Source: Helianthus annuus (lineage: Eukaryota > Streptophyta > Magnoliopsida > Asterales > Asteraceae). Taken from it: a stretch of DNA of 64,000 nt. The stretch's first letter is position 1, and each line of letters starts with the position of its first letter. The translations under genes were made by a program, and so were the position numbers. The stretch lies in contig NC_035435.2 of assembly GCF_002127325.2 (NCBI RefSeq), positions 13,895,893-13,959,892 of the forward strand, in the 5' to 3' direction. This document shows positions 10,950-21,367 of the stretch, one piece after another. The notes under the pieces are model-generated. The model was not told the DNA's origin. It did not search any database and saw only the letters and a list, made by a program, of their open reading frames with translations.

Positions 10950-11363
10950 ATGCCAGCATCAATGTTCAAAAGACTCGGCTTAGGCAAAACGAGTCCTACA
11001 AAGATGAGTATACAGCTTGCTGATCGATCCATCAAATTCCCGCAAGGTGTCGCTGAAAATCTGCTAGTCAAAGTTGATAATTTCGTCTACCCGGCCGACT
11101 TTGTCATACTTGATATGGAAGAAGACACCGAAGTCCCCCTCATACTAGGGAGACCATTTCTAGCCACCGCACAAGCAGTGGTAGACATGAATGACGGAAC
11201 GCTCACTTTAAAATATGGTGATAAGGAAGTGAAGTTCGGGGTTGGGAAGAGAATAGAGGACGATGACCCGGTCAATTACATGAAGGTTATTGATTCGAGT
11301 TTGGATGATGCTCTCCGACGGTGCAACATGGGATGCAAAACATCCCGCTCGGAAAACATATAA
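10950..11363 (+). pseudogene. Athila/Tat-type aspartic protease, frameshifted from gag
   Basis: Just before the ATG the frame already reads ADLGASINLMP, the protease active-site region (DLGAS), so the natural product is a Gag-Pro fusion and not a protein starting at 10950. Then FKRLGLGKTSPTKMSIQLA, VPLILGRPFLATA (the LGRPFLA motif typical of Athila/Tat proteases) and a beta-rich tail ending at 11363. No RT follows. The gag part ends in a different frame at 10923, so the pair cannot be translated together as it stands. Confidence 0.75.
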
Positions 11364-13109
11364 CCTCACCTTGGGTCTAGCGGAGGCATTCCGCGGAACT
11401 ATCCTTAGTTTAGTTTAATCTTTTAGTTTAATATTAATTTGCAGGAATAAAACACACTCTGGATGGTGAAGGATAACAAGGGAAATGAGAAACATAGCCC
11501 CATGCACTAAAACAGAGCAATCCGACAACAATCTCTCATTACAGTAGGCTCAGCACGGGCCGTGTCCACCCAACACGGCCCCGTGCTGCACAATCTGCAG
11601 CAAATCGCCCAGTTCAGGTAACTGGACACGGGGACGTGTTCACTGAACACGGCCCCATGCCCAGATTTCTGTTTCTTTTCTTAAATTTTTGTCACTGGCA
11701 CCTGAACAAGGGGTCGTGCCCGATCCCCACGGGGCCGTGTCTAGACTGCCAGTAACATAAAATTATGCTTGTAACACCATTTTACACAGTCAATCAACCT
11801 AAAAACTTATTTTTGGGACACATTGAGGACAATGTGTAATTTAAGTGTGTGGGGGGGGGATGCTAAAACCTTGAATTTTGCAAGTCCTAATAACAAGCCT
11901 TACACAAAACTCTATTGGAACCGCTAATCACCCAAAATTTTTTCCAAAAAATTTTCATTTTTTTTACTTGTCTAAGTTTAAGTTGGGAATTCAAGTCTTA
12001 ATAAGGTTATATTTTTACAAATTTACAACCGGTAGTGTCGTGATAAAAAAGAACCAACATAAGAAGATTATGAAAAGGCATGACAAACTTAGTTAAAATA
12101 CGATTATATATACTTGATCACATAAAAACCCTTTTCCCACAAAAGTGAGTTTTGAGCCTTTAACGAGCATACAAATATATATATCTTTACACTAAATGCT
12201 CATTTTTCGTTTCTTGTGTGAATAGCCGCTTGGTTCATACGACTCTAGAACTTGCCACAACAATACATTCCCGGTCCTTACCAACTTAAACCCGAGTAAG
12301 TAAATGATGGAGGCATTAGGACTAACCCTTTTTCATTCTACACCATTATTTTCCTTTTTTTACCACCTATCCAAAATCCCCCTAGTTAACCCCTTTGAGC
12401 CTAAACCTTTTCATTTCTTAACCCAAAACAACCCTTTTTACCCACCTAAACCTTTTTATTTTATTTTTTTTAGTAACAACGTTCGGTTCTCTTATGACTT
12501 CCTTAAAAAAAATTTCGATGAAGCTAAAAAACAAAGTTTATCAAATATCTTTGTTTGAACAACCCGTCGAAATAAAATAAAAATAGGAAAAATAAAAAGT
12601 CTTTCAAACCAACGTTTGTTACGCCTTTCGCCCTTTTTACTAACCACTAACCCAACCACCCACCTTTAGCCCAAGCCAAAAAACCCCATAAAGTCCTCTT
12701 GATATTTACAAAGGTATATAGTTAAAAAGGGAGGAGGATTGATTGCTTGGCAAGCTTATGGTAGAAGTAAGTTCCATGCTGCTCTCGAGTGATTCACTAA
12801 AAAAATACACCTTCGGCCGAGTGTTGAGTGATCTCCTGTGAGGTATGTGAACTTGTATATATATGAGATTTTAAAAAGGTATGTTATGCCCAAATAAGTA
12901 ATTTTTCTTAAAGAATGTTCTGAATAAATCATGCTGAATAGGATTGTAAATAAATAAAAATAAAACCTCAATAAAGAATCTTGGAAATCCCGACACTCTA
13001 TGACAAACCCAAAAACCTTCTCTTCTACCCATTCCATTTGGGAGTGAATAAAGCCACATTATAAAGAGTTTCCCTTGAGGACAAGCAAAGATTCAAGTGT
13101 AGGGGTATT
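11364..13109 (+). other. 3' non-coding region of element I with two purine-tract motifs
   Basis: No supported gene over about 1.7 kb. It holds the palindromic word cluster (11545-11745). A first motif at 11816-11857 (CATTGAGGACAATGTG then AAGTGTGTGGGGGGGGG) resembles the post-pol motif of Athila/Tat elements. A second at 13072-13109 (TTGAGGACAAGCAAAG then CAAGTGTAGGGGTATT) abuts the LTR and is the likely plus-strand primer. Between them the DNA is AT-rich with CCC/TTT runs. Confidence 0.65.
11545..11745. repeat. Cluster of palindromic CACGGGGCCGTG words in element I
   Basis: Several copies of CACGGSCCCGTG/CACGGGGCCGTG and one-base variants occur within 200 bp, for example near 11551, 11569, 11637, 11658 and 11740. 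The same word recurs in the LTR at 13358-13555, just upstream of its TATA box. Each word is close to self-complementary. Confidence 0.85.
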
Positions 13110-14786
13110 TGATATGCGCAAAATGCAACATATAAATTATATCAAATGTGGCATAAAACTAACCCTTTTTTAGTACTAATGTTGGAAAAAGTGTGTTTTT
13201 GTCTTCCTTTTGTATTTTCAGGATTAAATGAGCTCAAATTAACAAAAGAAGCAAAAAGACAGCAAAATCTAACATAAATACAAGAAAAGGAACAAAAGTG
13301 GAATGCCCGACCCCTCAACAGCATCTTCCCAAGCAAAACCAAGGACACAGAAGACTGAACACGCCCCGTGCTCAGCGAGCACGGGGCCGTGCCCAAGAAG
13401 CAGCAGAAAAGACAAACCTTTAGAAGCTTCTATTGCCCACCACATGGCCGTGCCCAGTGGACACGGGGGCGTGGTCAGACTCCTGCAGACGCATTTATTG
13501 TAATTGCGAATTACAATTAATGAGGAGAGAGACAAGGATGGACACGGGGTCGTGCCCGAGCTTCTGTTCAGCCTATAAATAGGAGTGCTTGGATACATTT
13601 CAACTCATCCCTTGGCACACCACCTCTCTCACACTTCACCCACCACCCACCACCACCACCATAACACCATCATCCACCACCATCATCCATTGTCCATCAT
13701 AGAGTGTGTGAGTCGTCTCGGGATCCAAGATTGATCGTAAGATTTCTTGACAATCAAAGGCCATGTTTGCCTAAGTCTCTTACATCAGTTGGTGAAGACA
13801 AGTGTTTAGTGTAATACTTTTTATTTTTAATCTTTTGCACTTTTTAATTGGTTTTGTATTAATGACTTTAATTACTAGTTTCTTATGTTGAAGGTGATTC
13901 TTCCTTATCGTTTGTCGGTGGTGTCTTGGCATTATTTTACTGTCTATATAAAATAAAAGATTTTCACCATTCATATCTCCACGGTCTATATGGAGGTATG
14001 TTGGCTACCTGGTCAGGGGTCAAGGGAACGGTTTGGTAAGAGTCTTGCCGTTGTTCAGCCTTTAGAGATCCTGCAAGGGACCTGGGTCAAATTTAGTAGG
14101 ACCTCCTTCAATGCCCAAAGGTATTGGATGGCGGGGGTCCAAACTCTTTGATCCCCTCATAAGTTAAACTATTATTAAAACTTTAACCCAACTATTTAGG
14201 ACTGTATCCATGCTGACTCAGACTACTTAGCTGAGGGTAACGTCGCCTTCAAAAGAGGGGCCTACCACATTATGCATTAATAACTTAATTAATTATCTTT
14301 CAATAATCCGACCCTTTAGGATTGTATCCTTACTGACTCAAACTACTGGGTTGAGGGTAACGTCGCCTTCAAAAGAGGGGCCTACTACAATAACTAAGAT
14401 AATCTCTTAAAGAAGTGCAAAAGTGCGAAAATAATCAAAGGTTACACTAGCACACGAGTCGGATCCAAGTGATTCATCTTGTCTATCTGTTTTTATTTTT
14501 ATTTTTATTTTCAGCATTTTAGTTAGTTTTATTTTCTTAGTTTAAAAATCTTTTTCTAACATTGTGGTTTGATTAGACGTTGAGGATAAACCGGTACTAA
14601 AAGCTCTTGTGTCCTTGGACGACCTCGGTATCTTACCAACACTATACTACGTCCACGATGGGTGCACTTGCCCATATGTGTGTTTAGTGTTAGTAAATAT
14701 CGTGTTTTATAAATTTAAAACGTGGCTAAAAGTGTAAAAAGGGCTTAAAATATACATCCAAATTATAACACACTTCACACACATCA
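13110..14786 (+). mobile_element. Athila-like LTR of element I (about 1.68 kb)
   Basis: Begins TGATATGCGC after the purine tract and ends near CACACATCA; the right end is placed by the TG...CA rule and is uncertain by a few bases. TATAAATA at 13574-13581 follows the CACGGGGCCGTG words (13358-13555). A CAC-rich microsatellite lies at 13636-13690. Internal direct repeats of about 80 bp, both containing GAGGGTAACGTCGCCTTC, occupy roughly 14198-14275 and 14317-14395. I recognise this LTR type as abundant in composite genomes. Confidence 0.75.
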
Positions 14787-14917
14787 CCAAACGAATGTCC
14801 TTTTTTCCTATAACAAATCAAATCAAGCATTTTGTCAAAAAATTGGCGTGCATTGATTCCAATCAATTCACACGATGTCTGTGAATCGAAGCACAATGTT
14901 TAGTAAAGAGTGAATTG

Positions 14918-15366
14918 TGTAGGATCGTGATCTGACCCGAATGAGTCGTTCAGAGGAGCTTTGATCAATTACAGGTGCGGAAAACAAGTAATTGACTTAG
15001 AAACAGCTGATTCTTGACTTTTAACTACTGATTGTATTGATCTGAAAGCAAATACACTCAGTCTTCACACCGGTAGCACTTCGGCGTGGAATACAAAACC
15101 ATTGTTACATGATTTCGCTCATGGGGACCTATTTATACTATCTTGATTTCTCTCAGAATGATATCTGACCATTTGGAGCGAAATCACTCACATGTGATTT
15201 TGCCTGAAATGTCATGATAACACTCTGGAGTGAAATCTGCTTCTATGAGTGAAATCAGCTTCTAATACACACACACTCTCCTATTTTCTCGTAAAACGTG
15301 CCCTAATCTATACAATGCAATCTAAGACTCGATACAAGACGAAGTCGAAAGATATATGCACCAACA
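14918..15366 (-). mobile_element. Solo copia LTR with intact target-site duplication
   Basis: On the plus strand it runs TGTAGGATCG to ACCAACA (449 bp) and is flanked directly by AATTG at 14913-14917 and at 15367-15371, the 5-bp target duplication. No internal sequence remains, so it is a recombination-derived solo LTR. In element orientation TATAAATA is at 15137-15130, with words of the form GATTTCGCTC / GAGYGAAATC around it (15111-15265). It is of the same lineage as the LTR at 9859-10287. Confidence 0.92.
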
Positions 15367-16228
15367 AATTGTTACCTTGTCTTCACAGAGAATTCAACCT
15401 AAAATTTGTTTCTTTTCTATCCGTTTCATACTCAAAATTTTCTTCAAATTCTTTCTAATCTTCATAGGCATTGAAATGGAGATAAACACTGTAGATGAAT
15501 ATCAAGACATAAAGAAAATCAAGAAAAAAGAAAGGAAATTTGGGAATAAAAAAGAAAGCCCATTTATGAAAGTAGGGTAAAGTCGGTGGGTTTGTGTATA
15601 AAGAATATATATTGTTGAACATCAAGTAATCATAATAACTGTTGAAGAACATCTAGAACCATTATCTACAAAAACGAAAAAAGAAAGGTAACTACAAAAT
15701 CCATGATCTGGAGTGATAATTATGTGCAATAACATCTATTAGTAAACCCCAAAAACGTTACCTAAGTGCACGTCGTACCCGTTTCTTGTTTCTTCTCGTC
15801 TTCAAACATCATCAGGAGTTTTAAATTGGAATGGAAGGAGGAGATGGCGATGAAAGCATTAATTAGTGAAGCAGATATACTACTGTACTGTAGGGTTTCC
15901 AGAGATAAACGGTGAAGTGACGAATCACCAATTCATGGGAAATCAAAGAGACACCAGTTTGATTGTCAAGAGAGCAGGCGCATGAATGGAAACATTCAAT
16001 CGTCGACATGGGTTAACTGAAATCCCTCAATTACCCATCAAGTGTCTTAAAACTTTTGGTGAAATACAGATTTAACCCCTCTAAAATGGCTTACACATCC
16101 TTGTACATAGTGCTTCACAACTTGTAAGCATGATAAAATTACTATTTTGTTCATCACATTTCCTTTATATAGTATAGGGAACGAAGTTAAAGTATAGGGA
16201 ACATGAAACATGCTCTTCCGTGATTCCA
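15367..16228. other. Unassigned low-copy-looking stretch
   Basis: Apart from the target duplication at its left end, it matches nothing else in the window. No convincing ORF. On the minus strand a donor-like CACTTAG|GTAACG near 15763 and an acceptor-like TTTTTGTAG|ATAATGG near 15670 would bound an intron of about 95 bases. This could be a remnant of a host gene end or another unrecognised element. At about 16229 B-type LTR similarity begins. Confidence 0.35.
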
Positions 16229-16575
16229 AGAATTTCAAGGCGTCTAAAATGAAGTTAAAGTATAGGGAACATGAAACATGCTCAAAAATATCTCGGATGT
16301 CGGTTCCTTTGGTCGTACGGTTGCGTTGTTCGGTTAATTACGACGAAACACGAACGAATGCGAAAAACGATCCAAATTACGCGACGAATGGAATTTTATC
16401 ATGCCAATCACTAAAATAAAATATTTTGATGATTACATAAAGTTTTTGGATGTCCGGATGTATTCAGAACGTAAGTTATGCACGAAAATGCAAACTTATG
16501 CACTTTTTGACGCTTTTAGTCCCTGAATGGCTAAAAAGTTTATTTTTGCACACTGAGCCCCACAAAGCCTATTTC
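16229..16575 (-). mobile_element. Element B 3' LTR, first part (left-truncated)
   Basis: Aligns by eye to 29212-29550 of the B 5' LTR: TTTCAAGG, AAGTATAGGGAACATG, CGGATGTCGGTTC and GATGTCCGGATGTATTCAG. Similarity stops abruptly at about 16229, so the outer end of this LTR has been lost. It is interrupted at 16575 by H and resumes at 23732. Confidence 0.75.
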
Positions 16576-17070
16576 TGTAGGATCGTATCACGACCTAAAT
16601 GAGTCGATCAGAGGCGTTTTCGTCAATTACAGGTGCGGAAAACAAGTAATCAATGTAGGAATAGCTTGTGATTTACTTTAAACTCTTTCTGTATTAATTT
16701 GACAGCAATTACAATCAGCTCTCGATCCGGCAGCACTTCGGTACGAGATTCAGCAAACGTTACAAATGAGATCGCTCAAAGGCTATATATAGGCCACTGG
16801 GATCGCTTATTGGACAGGCCCAATAAGCGGTCCATACATGTGACACTCGAGCGGTCCAGGCTAAATGACATTCGAGCGGTCCAGATTGTTGTCGTACGAG
16901 CGATCCTAAGGCATGACATTCGAGCGGCCCAAACACTAAAGGACTTAATGAGCGATCCAACAAGCCTAATTCTATACATTCTCACAATTTCTCGTATTTC
17001 GTGCCCAGATCTAACATCCTAAGACTATGACTCGATACAAGACGTAATCAGCAGATGTAATGCACCAACA
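16576..17070 (-). mobile_element. 3' LTR of H
   Basis: Plus-strand ends TGTAGGATCG and CACCAACA. In element orientation TATATATA (16791-16784) is preceded by about seven words of the form RAGCGGTCC or GAGCGATCC between 16800 and 16955; the one nearest TATA is in the opposite orientation. The adjoining polypurine tract is at 17071-17085 (minus strand TGAGGGGGAGTC). Confidence 0.92.
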
Positions 17071-18922
17071 GACTCCCCCTCAGATGTTGATGGAGTCGAC
17101 TATCGAGTCACAACAATGCTGTGTCTTCACATCTTCAGTCTTGATCAGTCTTTGGGCTTCTCTCTCTCTATCTTCAGACTCCCCCTCTCGATTTACTGGT
17201 ATTACTTTGTTCTTCAGTAACATCTTCAGGATCGTTGTCTGGCTTTCCGTCTAACCACTTCTCATCTTATCCTGCATAAGCTCTACCTCAAAGTAAATTT
17301 CTTTCACATATATTTCAAACATATAACACTGCACCAATTTATGAACCATTTGAAAGGTTAGATTATGAAAACATTTAATTTCACACAAACACTCCCCCTC
17401 AAGTATTGCTCATCATGTTTAGCACTCGGAATTTTGAAAATCAGCTATTCAACATCAGTTGTCGAAAATCTTTTTGACTTTTTCAAAAAAAATATATGCT
17501 AAAATACACTGAAAATCTTTTTGGATTTTGAAATAAAGAAACTTGAAATGCAATAACAGAAAAAAATTTACAGACAATATTTTTGTGAGTTCGTGCAAGA
17601 GGATCATATCAGTTTTTGAGACAAATCACCAACACCGTTAAGCTTTAAACATTTTAAGTTTTAAACAATTTACCTAGATTGTCAGTATATTGGTCCACTT
17701 AAATCTTCACACAGACTTCAATTGATTCGAGATACGATATTAATGTTTTAGAGACTTAAACTTAATTGTGTATCACTCCACTTGAATATACTCCTGTATC
17801 CAGATCCCAAATATTCAGTTTTACAGGTGAGTATACCACAGATGATATCTGTAAAGGGGTTATGTGCGAGGGCCGTGAGAGCTCAGGTCGATACTTCCGT
17901 ATACGCAGAGAGATGACGGCTTCGACTTTTGGTGGGTCCCCTTTAGAGGATCTTTTGATTACAACAGCAGCGACTATCAATTTTATTGTTTCATCAGCTT
18001 GCTGAGGGCGATGCTATATTTCAAGCATTTTGCAAAAAGTATTATCCGGGGACTAGGTCAGTACTTCCATACAGCAGAAGTCCCGGGATAATACCCCAGG
18101 TATCACTGAGTATAAAGACCTAGTATCTCAGAATACGGGACCTTTCAAACAAGATTTCAGGGGTTACCCATATATCCAAGAATAGTTACCCACAAATCAA
18201 GCAAGTTTGATTTAGGTTTATATCTCGTTTCAATTTACTAAATGTGCGAAAATCTACTGACACATCCGCAGTAAGATCGTTTATCACATTTAAACTTTCC
18301 AATTCTTTAGCATGTTGTGATAGTCCACTGATGTACTATCATTTCCTCTTTTTCGCAACAAAACTCATTTTTGATTTTATCATGTTTTTGTCTTTTTCAA
18401 ATTTTCTGATGTTTTTGGATTTTCTAAAAAATCTTACTCCCCCTAAAATTCAAATACATCTATTGAAAAATTGAAAACAAACTATACAGAACACGACAAC
18501 TGATATCAAATCACCTCAAATCGCCATTCACTAGGCATAAACAATCAGAACTCCCCCTATCAACAAACTATTTTCCCATTTAGATTTCAAAACACTTAAG
18601 TTTGTTTTAATCAAAATGGTTTTTCCGGAAAATAAGTTTGATTGATTTTACCAATTGTAGGTTACCATTTGTAGGTTGAACAACAAGTGTTCGGGGGTGT
18701 GGTTCATCATCTTGTCTATCGACCAATGTAGGAAAATACAAGTACAACTTAATGTCCTTGATTTATCACTTTCATTTCAGAAACCTCTGTACCAATTGTA
18801 AAAAATACACAAACAAACCTCTTTACCGTTTGTATGATTGACGTTACCGAATAAAACTTTAAGAAAGATGCCGATTCATGCCCCACGCTTACCAACCTGG
18901 GAGCTCCGGCAAGTCCTGAGAC
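17071..18922 (-). other. 3' untranslated region of H, no pol
   Basis: No supported coding sequence in 1.85 kb. It starts with the polypurine tract CTGAGGGGGAGTC, and a second similar purine run (GAGAGGGGGAGTC) lies at about 17177-17190. The segment next to the LTR is shared with the copia fragment at 9716-9858. Several other runs of GGGGGAG occur near 17390, 18435 and 18550. Confidence 0.75.
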
Positions 18923-21367
18923 TTATTGTTCGAAATATGTACCATCCCAGTCACAAACCAGGGATGGTTCAATTTTTTCTTTCTCTGTTTTCTTCTCATA
19001 AAACTCCTTAACCCCTTTGACTTTTCGATCAATCATTTTGCCAAAGATGTGTTTTACCTTGGGGTTAAAGACCTTCTCAGCATCAAATTCCTGTTCATCA
19101 TGATAAAATTGGTTAGAAATTTCAACTTTACCAATTTTCTTTTTATAATTCTCAGCCCGAAGTAATGGAAACTCCTCATCACTCACAATCGGAACTGAGT
19201 TCTCATCTTTTACATCAGCTTCACATTTTGAAACAATTTGTGGCTCAACTGACTTTGTGGAATCAGTTTCATCGCCTGAAGATAACTCCTCTGATTTTGA
19301 TCCATCAGAATCATCGCTAGAGCTTTCACCAACCTTCTTAACAACCCATTTCTGATTGTCAGATTTGGCTTTCTTCTTGTAAAACTTGTTCGAATTCTCA
19401 CCAATTTCAAAACTAGAATCTTTAAACAATTTTGTTCTATCAAGTGGTGAGTCGAAAGCAAACACTTTATCTTTGATTTTACGAAATACTCCCTGTTTTG
19501 ATTGTATCGCATTCGAACAATCTTTTGCAATATGTCCCACAGTGTTGCATCGGAAACAGGTTCTTGTATCTCTTTTCTGTTCTTCTTGCTTCTTCGCAAG
19601 GAACTCACTATTTGATTCCCTCCAGAAACTTGTCTTTTCTTCTTCATCAGTTGATGTGCCTGAAACAAATGACATTTTGGATTTAAAATCACAAACATAT
19701 TTTTCATTTTTATGTTTTTCTGTAGGAATAAAGCCAAGACCTTTCTTTTTGAAATTACCGTTATGGTTTGATTTCTTTTGAAAACCAGAACCAGAACTGT
19801 AATTCTTTTTCTTGTTTAATCTCTGTTGAACTCTTGAGGTGTAAGGTTTAGGTTTATCAATAAGACATAAGCCTTTTATTTCAGAAATGTTAATTTCTGT
19901 GAGTATGAAAACCTTTTTAATCAGTTCAGTTTTGACACCTCTTATTGGAAATTCCTCATCAGAATATAATTTGTCCGAATCATTCAAAGTATAAGCAACT
20001 TTAAACAATCCATCATCCAAATTAGATTTTGACAATAGAAATTTTCTATCATAAACTAATTTGTCCTGTTTTTCTGTTTGACACTGTGTGCTTGACCCAG
20101 ACTTTGACTCTTCAATATCATCACTCTCTAACACATGATCCACGACTTTCTTCATCAATTGAGACTGTTGATCAGTGTCAGATAATGTAAACACAACATC
20201 AATACTTTCTGGAAGATTGACTGACGACTCTGACTCCCACTGTAAATTTGTGGCCTTTTTGACTCTTTCATCGTTTGGATATCTTGGCAAATATCCATTT
20301 TCCAGCGGGGGTGGACATTTGTTATAACTAACACTTTTCTTCTTACCAGATAACATCATTTCAGTGTCTTTCTTCGTGTCATTCTTCTTCTTCGTATCAT
20401 TCTTCTTCTTTTCAACAAGTTTTTCATCAATACTAACTTCAGCTGCTTTTTCTTCAGTTATCTCATCTTCTTCCCAGACCTTCATGCTTTCAACTGTAGG
20501 ATAAATCCTGTTAATCACATAGGAAGTACATGAGTAACTTTTTAATAAACGATTAACTCTCTCCGTTTCGATTCGTTGCAGCTCAAGCTTCTGTTCTAAA
20601 GCAGCACACTTCTCAATATAATTGTTTACAACTTTTTGTTTTGTCATAAACGCTCCCAGAAGTGTCTTCATAGCAACTGCTTGTTCTTCGCTCGTTTGAT
20701 TGTACTGATTCATTGTCTTGTTCAGTACATCATATGACTCCTTCAGACTGTTTAAGTTGTAAATCAACGTGCTGTTCTGCTTTTTCACAATCTCACAGTT
20801 TTCACACTTCACCGGAACCTCTTTTGCATCAACACCTTCATCAACCTTGAACTTAGGCACTTCTTTCACAGTTTGCCTTTTCACCACCGACACATCTTCA
20901 TCATCACTACTCACCGGCGTTTTGATCTTTTTCTTTTTCTTCTTTGCTCTTTCATCTTCACTGTCACTCTCAGCAAGCAGCTTCATATCTTCTCTGTATT
21001 TTCTAGCCCAATACTCTGTATCATCATCACTATCATCTACAATCTTTGCTGTAAATGCAGTGTAAGCTGTGGTTTGATCCGGAATGTAATCATCCCAAGT
21101 GAAATTTGCCCAGCTAAAACCTTCTGGTAATCTCTCATCATCTTGATCAATTATCAAAGCACTACCATCCCTTCTTTTATCACAACCATAACTGCTCACA
21201 CAAGCTCTCTTTCCTGTATCTTCAACCACATCTCTTCCATGTGCAGTCTGAGCTTGATGTTTTTGTTGTTGAGATGATTGACCAACTTGTGATAGATAGC
21301 TTTCCGATAATAACCGTTGTTGTTGTTGAACGGATTTTGAGCTCCACTTGCTTCTCGGTTTGTGCAC
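18923..21367 (-). CDS. gag: C-terminal part of the H gag (coiled coil plus second CCHC knuckle)
   Basis: This 814-codon frame is the continuation of the gag frame after one frameshift near 21290; residues before about 25 are out-of-frame product. It has an acidic region, a Lys-rich KKKKKKIKTP stretch, a predicted coiled coil around CEIVKKQNSTLIYNLNSLK to LEQKLELQRIETERVNRLL, a conserved block PPPLENGYLPRYPN, a basic block SRVQQRLNKKKNYSSGSG, and a CCHC knuckle CFRCNTVGHIAKDC. I recognise the arrangement from long gag-like proteins of composite copia elements. It ends at TAA 18925-18923 with no protease after it. Likely role: RNA binding and particle assembly, inferred from the knuckle and coiled coil. 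Confidence 0.75.
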   Translation of the reverse strand: MHKPRSKWSSKSVQQQQRLLSESYLSQVGQSSQQQKHQAQTAHGRDVVEDTGKRACVSSYGCDKRRDGSALIIDQDDERLPEGFSWANFTWDDYIPDQTTAYTAFTAKIVDDSDDDTEYWARKYREDMKLLAESDSEDERAKKKKKKIKTPVSSDDEDVSVVKRQTVKEVPKFKVDEGVDAKEVPVKCENCEIVKKQNSTLIYNLNSLKESYDVLNKTMNQYNQTSEEQAVAMKTLLGAFMTKQKVVNNYIEKCAALEQKLELQRIETERVNRLLKSYSCTSYVINRIYPTVESMKVWEEDEITEEKAAEVSIDEKLVEKKKNDTKKKNDTKKDTEMMLSGKKKSVSYNKCPPPLENGYLPRYPNDERVKKATNLQWESESSVNLPESIDVVFTLSDTDQQSQLMKKVVDHVLESDDIEESKSGSSTQCQTEKQDKLVYDRKFLLSKSNLDDGLFKVAYTLNDSDKLYSDEEFPIRGVKTELIKKVFILTEINISEIKGLCLIDKPKPYTSRVQQRLNKKKNYSSGSGFQKKSNHNGNFKKKGLGFIPTEKHKNEKYVCDFKSKMSFVSGTSTDEEEKTSFWRESNSEFLAKKQEEQKRDTRTCFRCNTVGHIAKDCSNAIQSKQGVFRKIKDKVFAFDSPLDRTKLFKDSSFEIGENSNKFYKKKAKSDNQKWVVKKVGESSSDDSDGSKSEELSSGDETDSTKSVEPQIVSKCEADVKDENSVPIVSDEEFPLLRAENYKKKIGKVEISNQFYHDEQEFDAEKVFNPKVKHIFGKMIDRKVKGVKEFYEKKTEKEKIEPSLVCDWDGTYFEQ

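Larger units (their letters stand above)
10506..14786 (+). mobile_element. Element I: Athila/Tat-like gypsy derivative without pol
   Basis: Order on the plus strand: truncated gag C-terminus, protease, then directly a 3' non-coding region, two purine-rich tract motifs (about 11840 and 13091-13109) and one LTR (13110-14786). RT, RNase H and integrase are absent between the protease end (11363) and the 3' region. The 5' LTR and primer-binding site are not visible. Whether it transposed in pol-less form or was deleted afterwards cannot be told from one copy. Confidence 0.8.

Noticed and set aside
12304..12558. 84-codon ORF in element I
   Set aside because: Low-complexity Phe/Pro product of CCC/TTT-rich DNA between purine motifs.
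13303..13598. Overlapping ORFs on both strands near 13300-13600
   Set aside because: Product of the GC-rich palindromic words in the Athila-like LTR; no protein similarity recognised.
16699..17022. 107-codon ORF and its twin at 23294-23683
   Set aside because: LTR sequence of H; translation of the AGCGGTCC words on the non-coding strand.
17766..18005. 79-codon ORF in the H 3' region
   Set aside because: No domain, and an overlapping antisense ORF of similar length suggests chance; 3' untranslated context.
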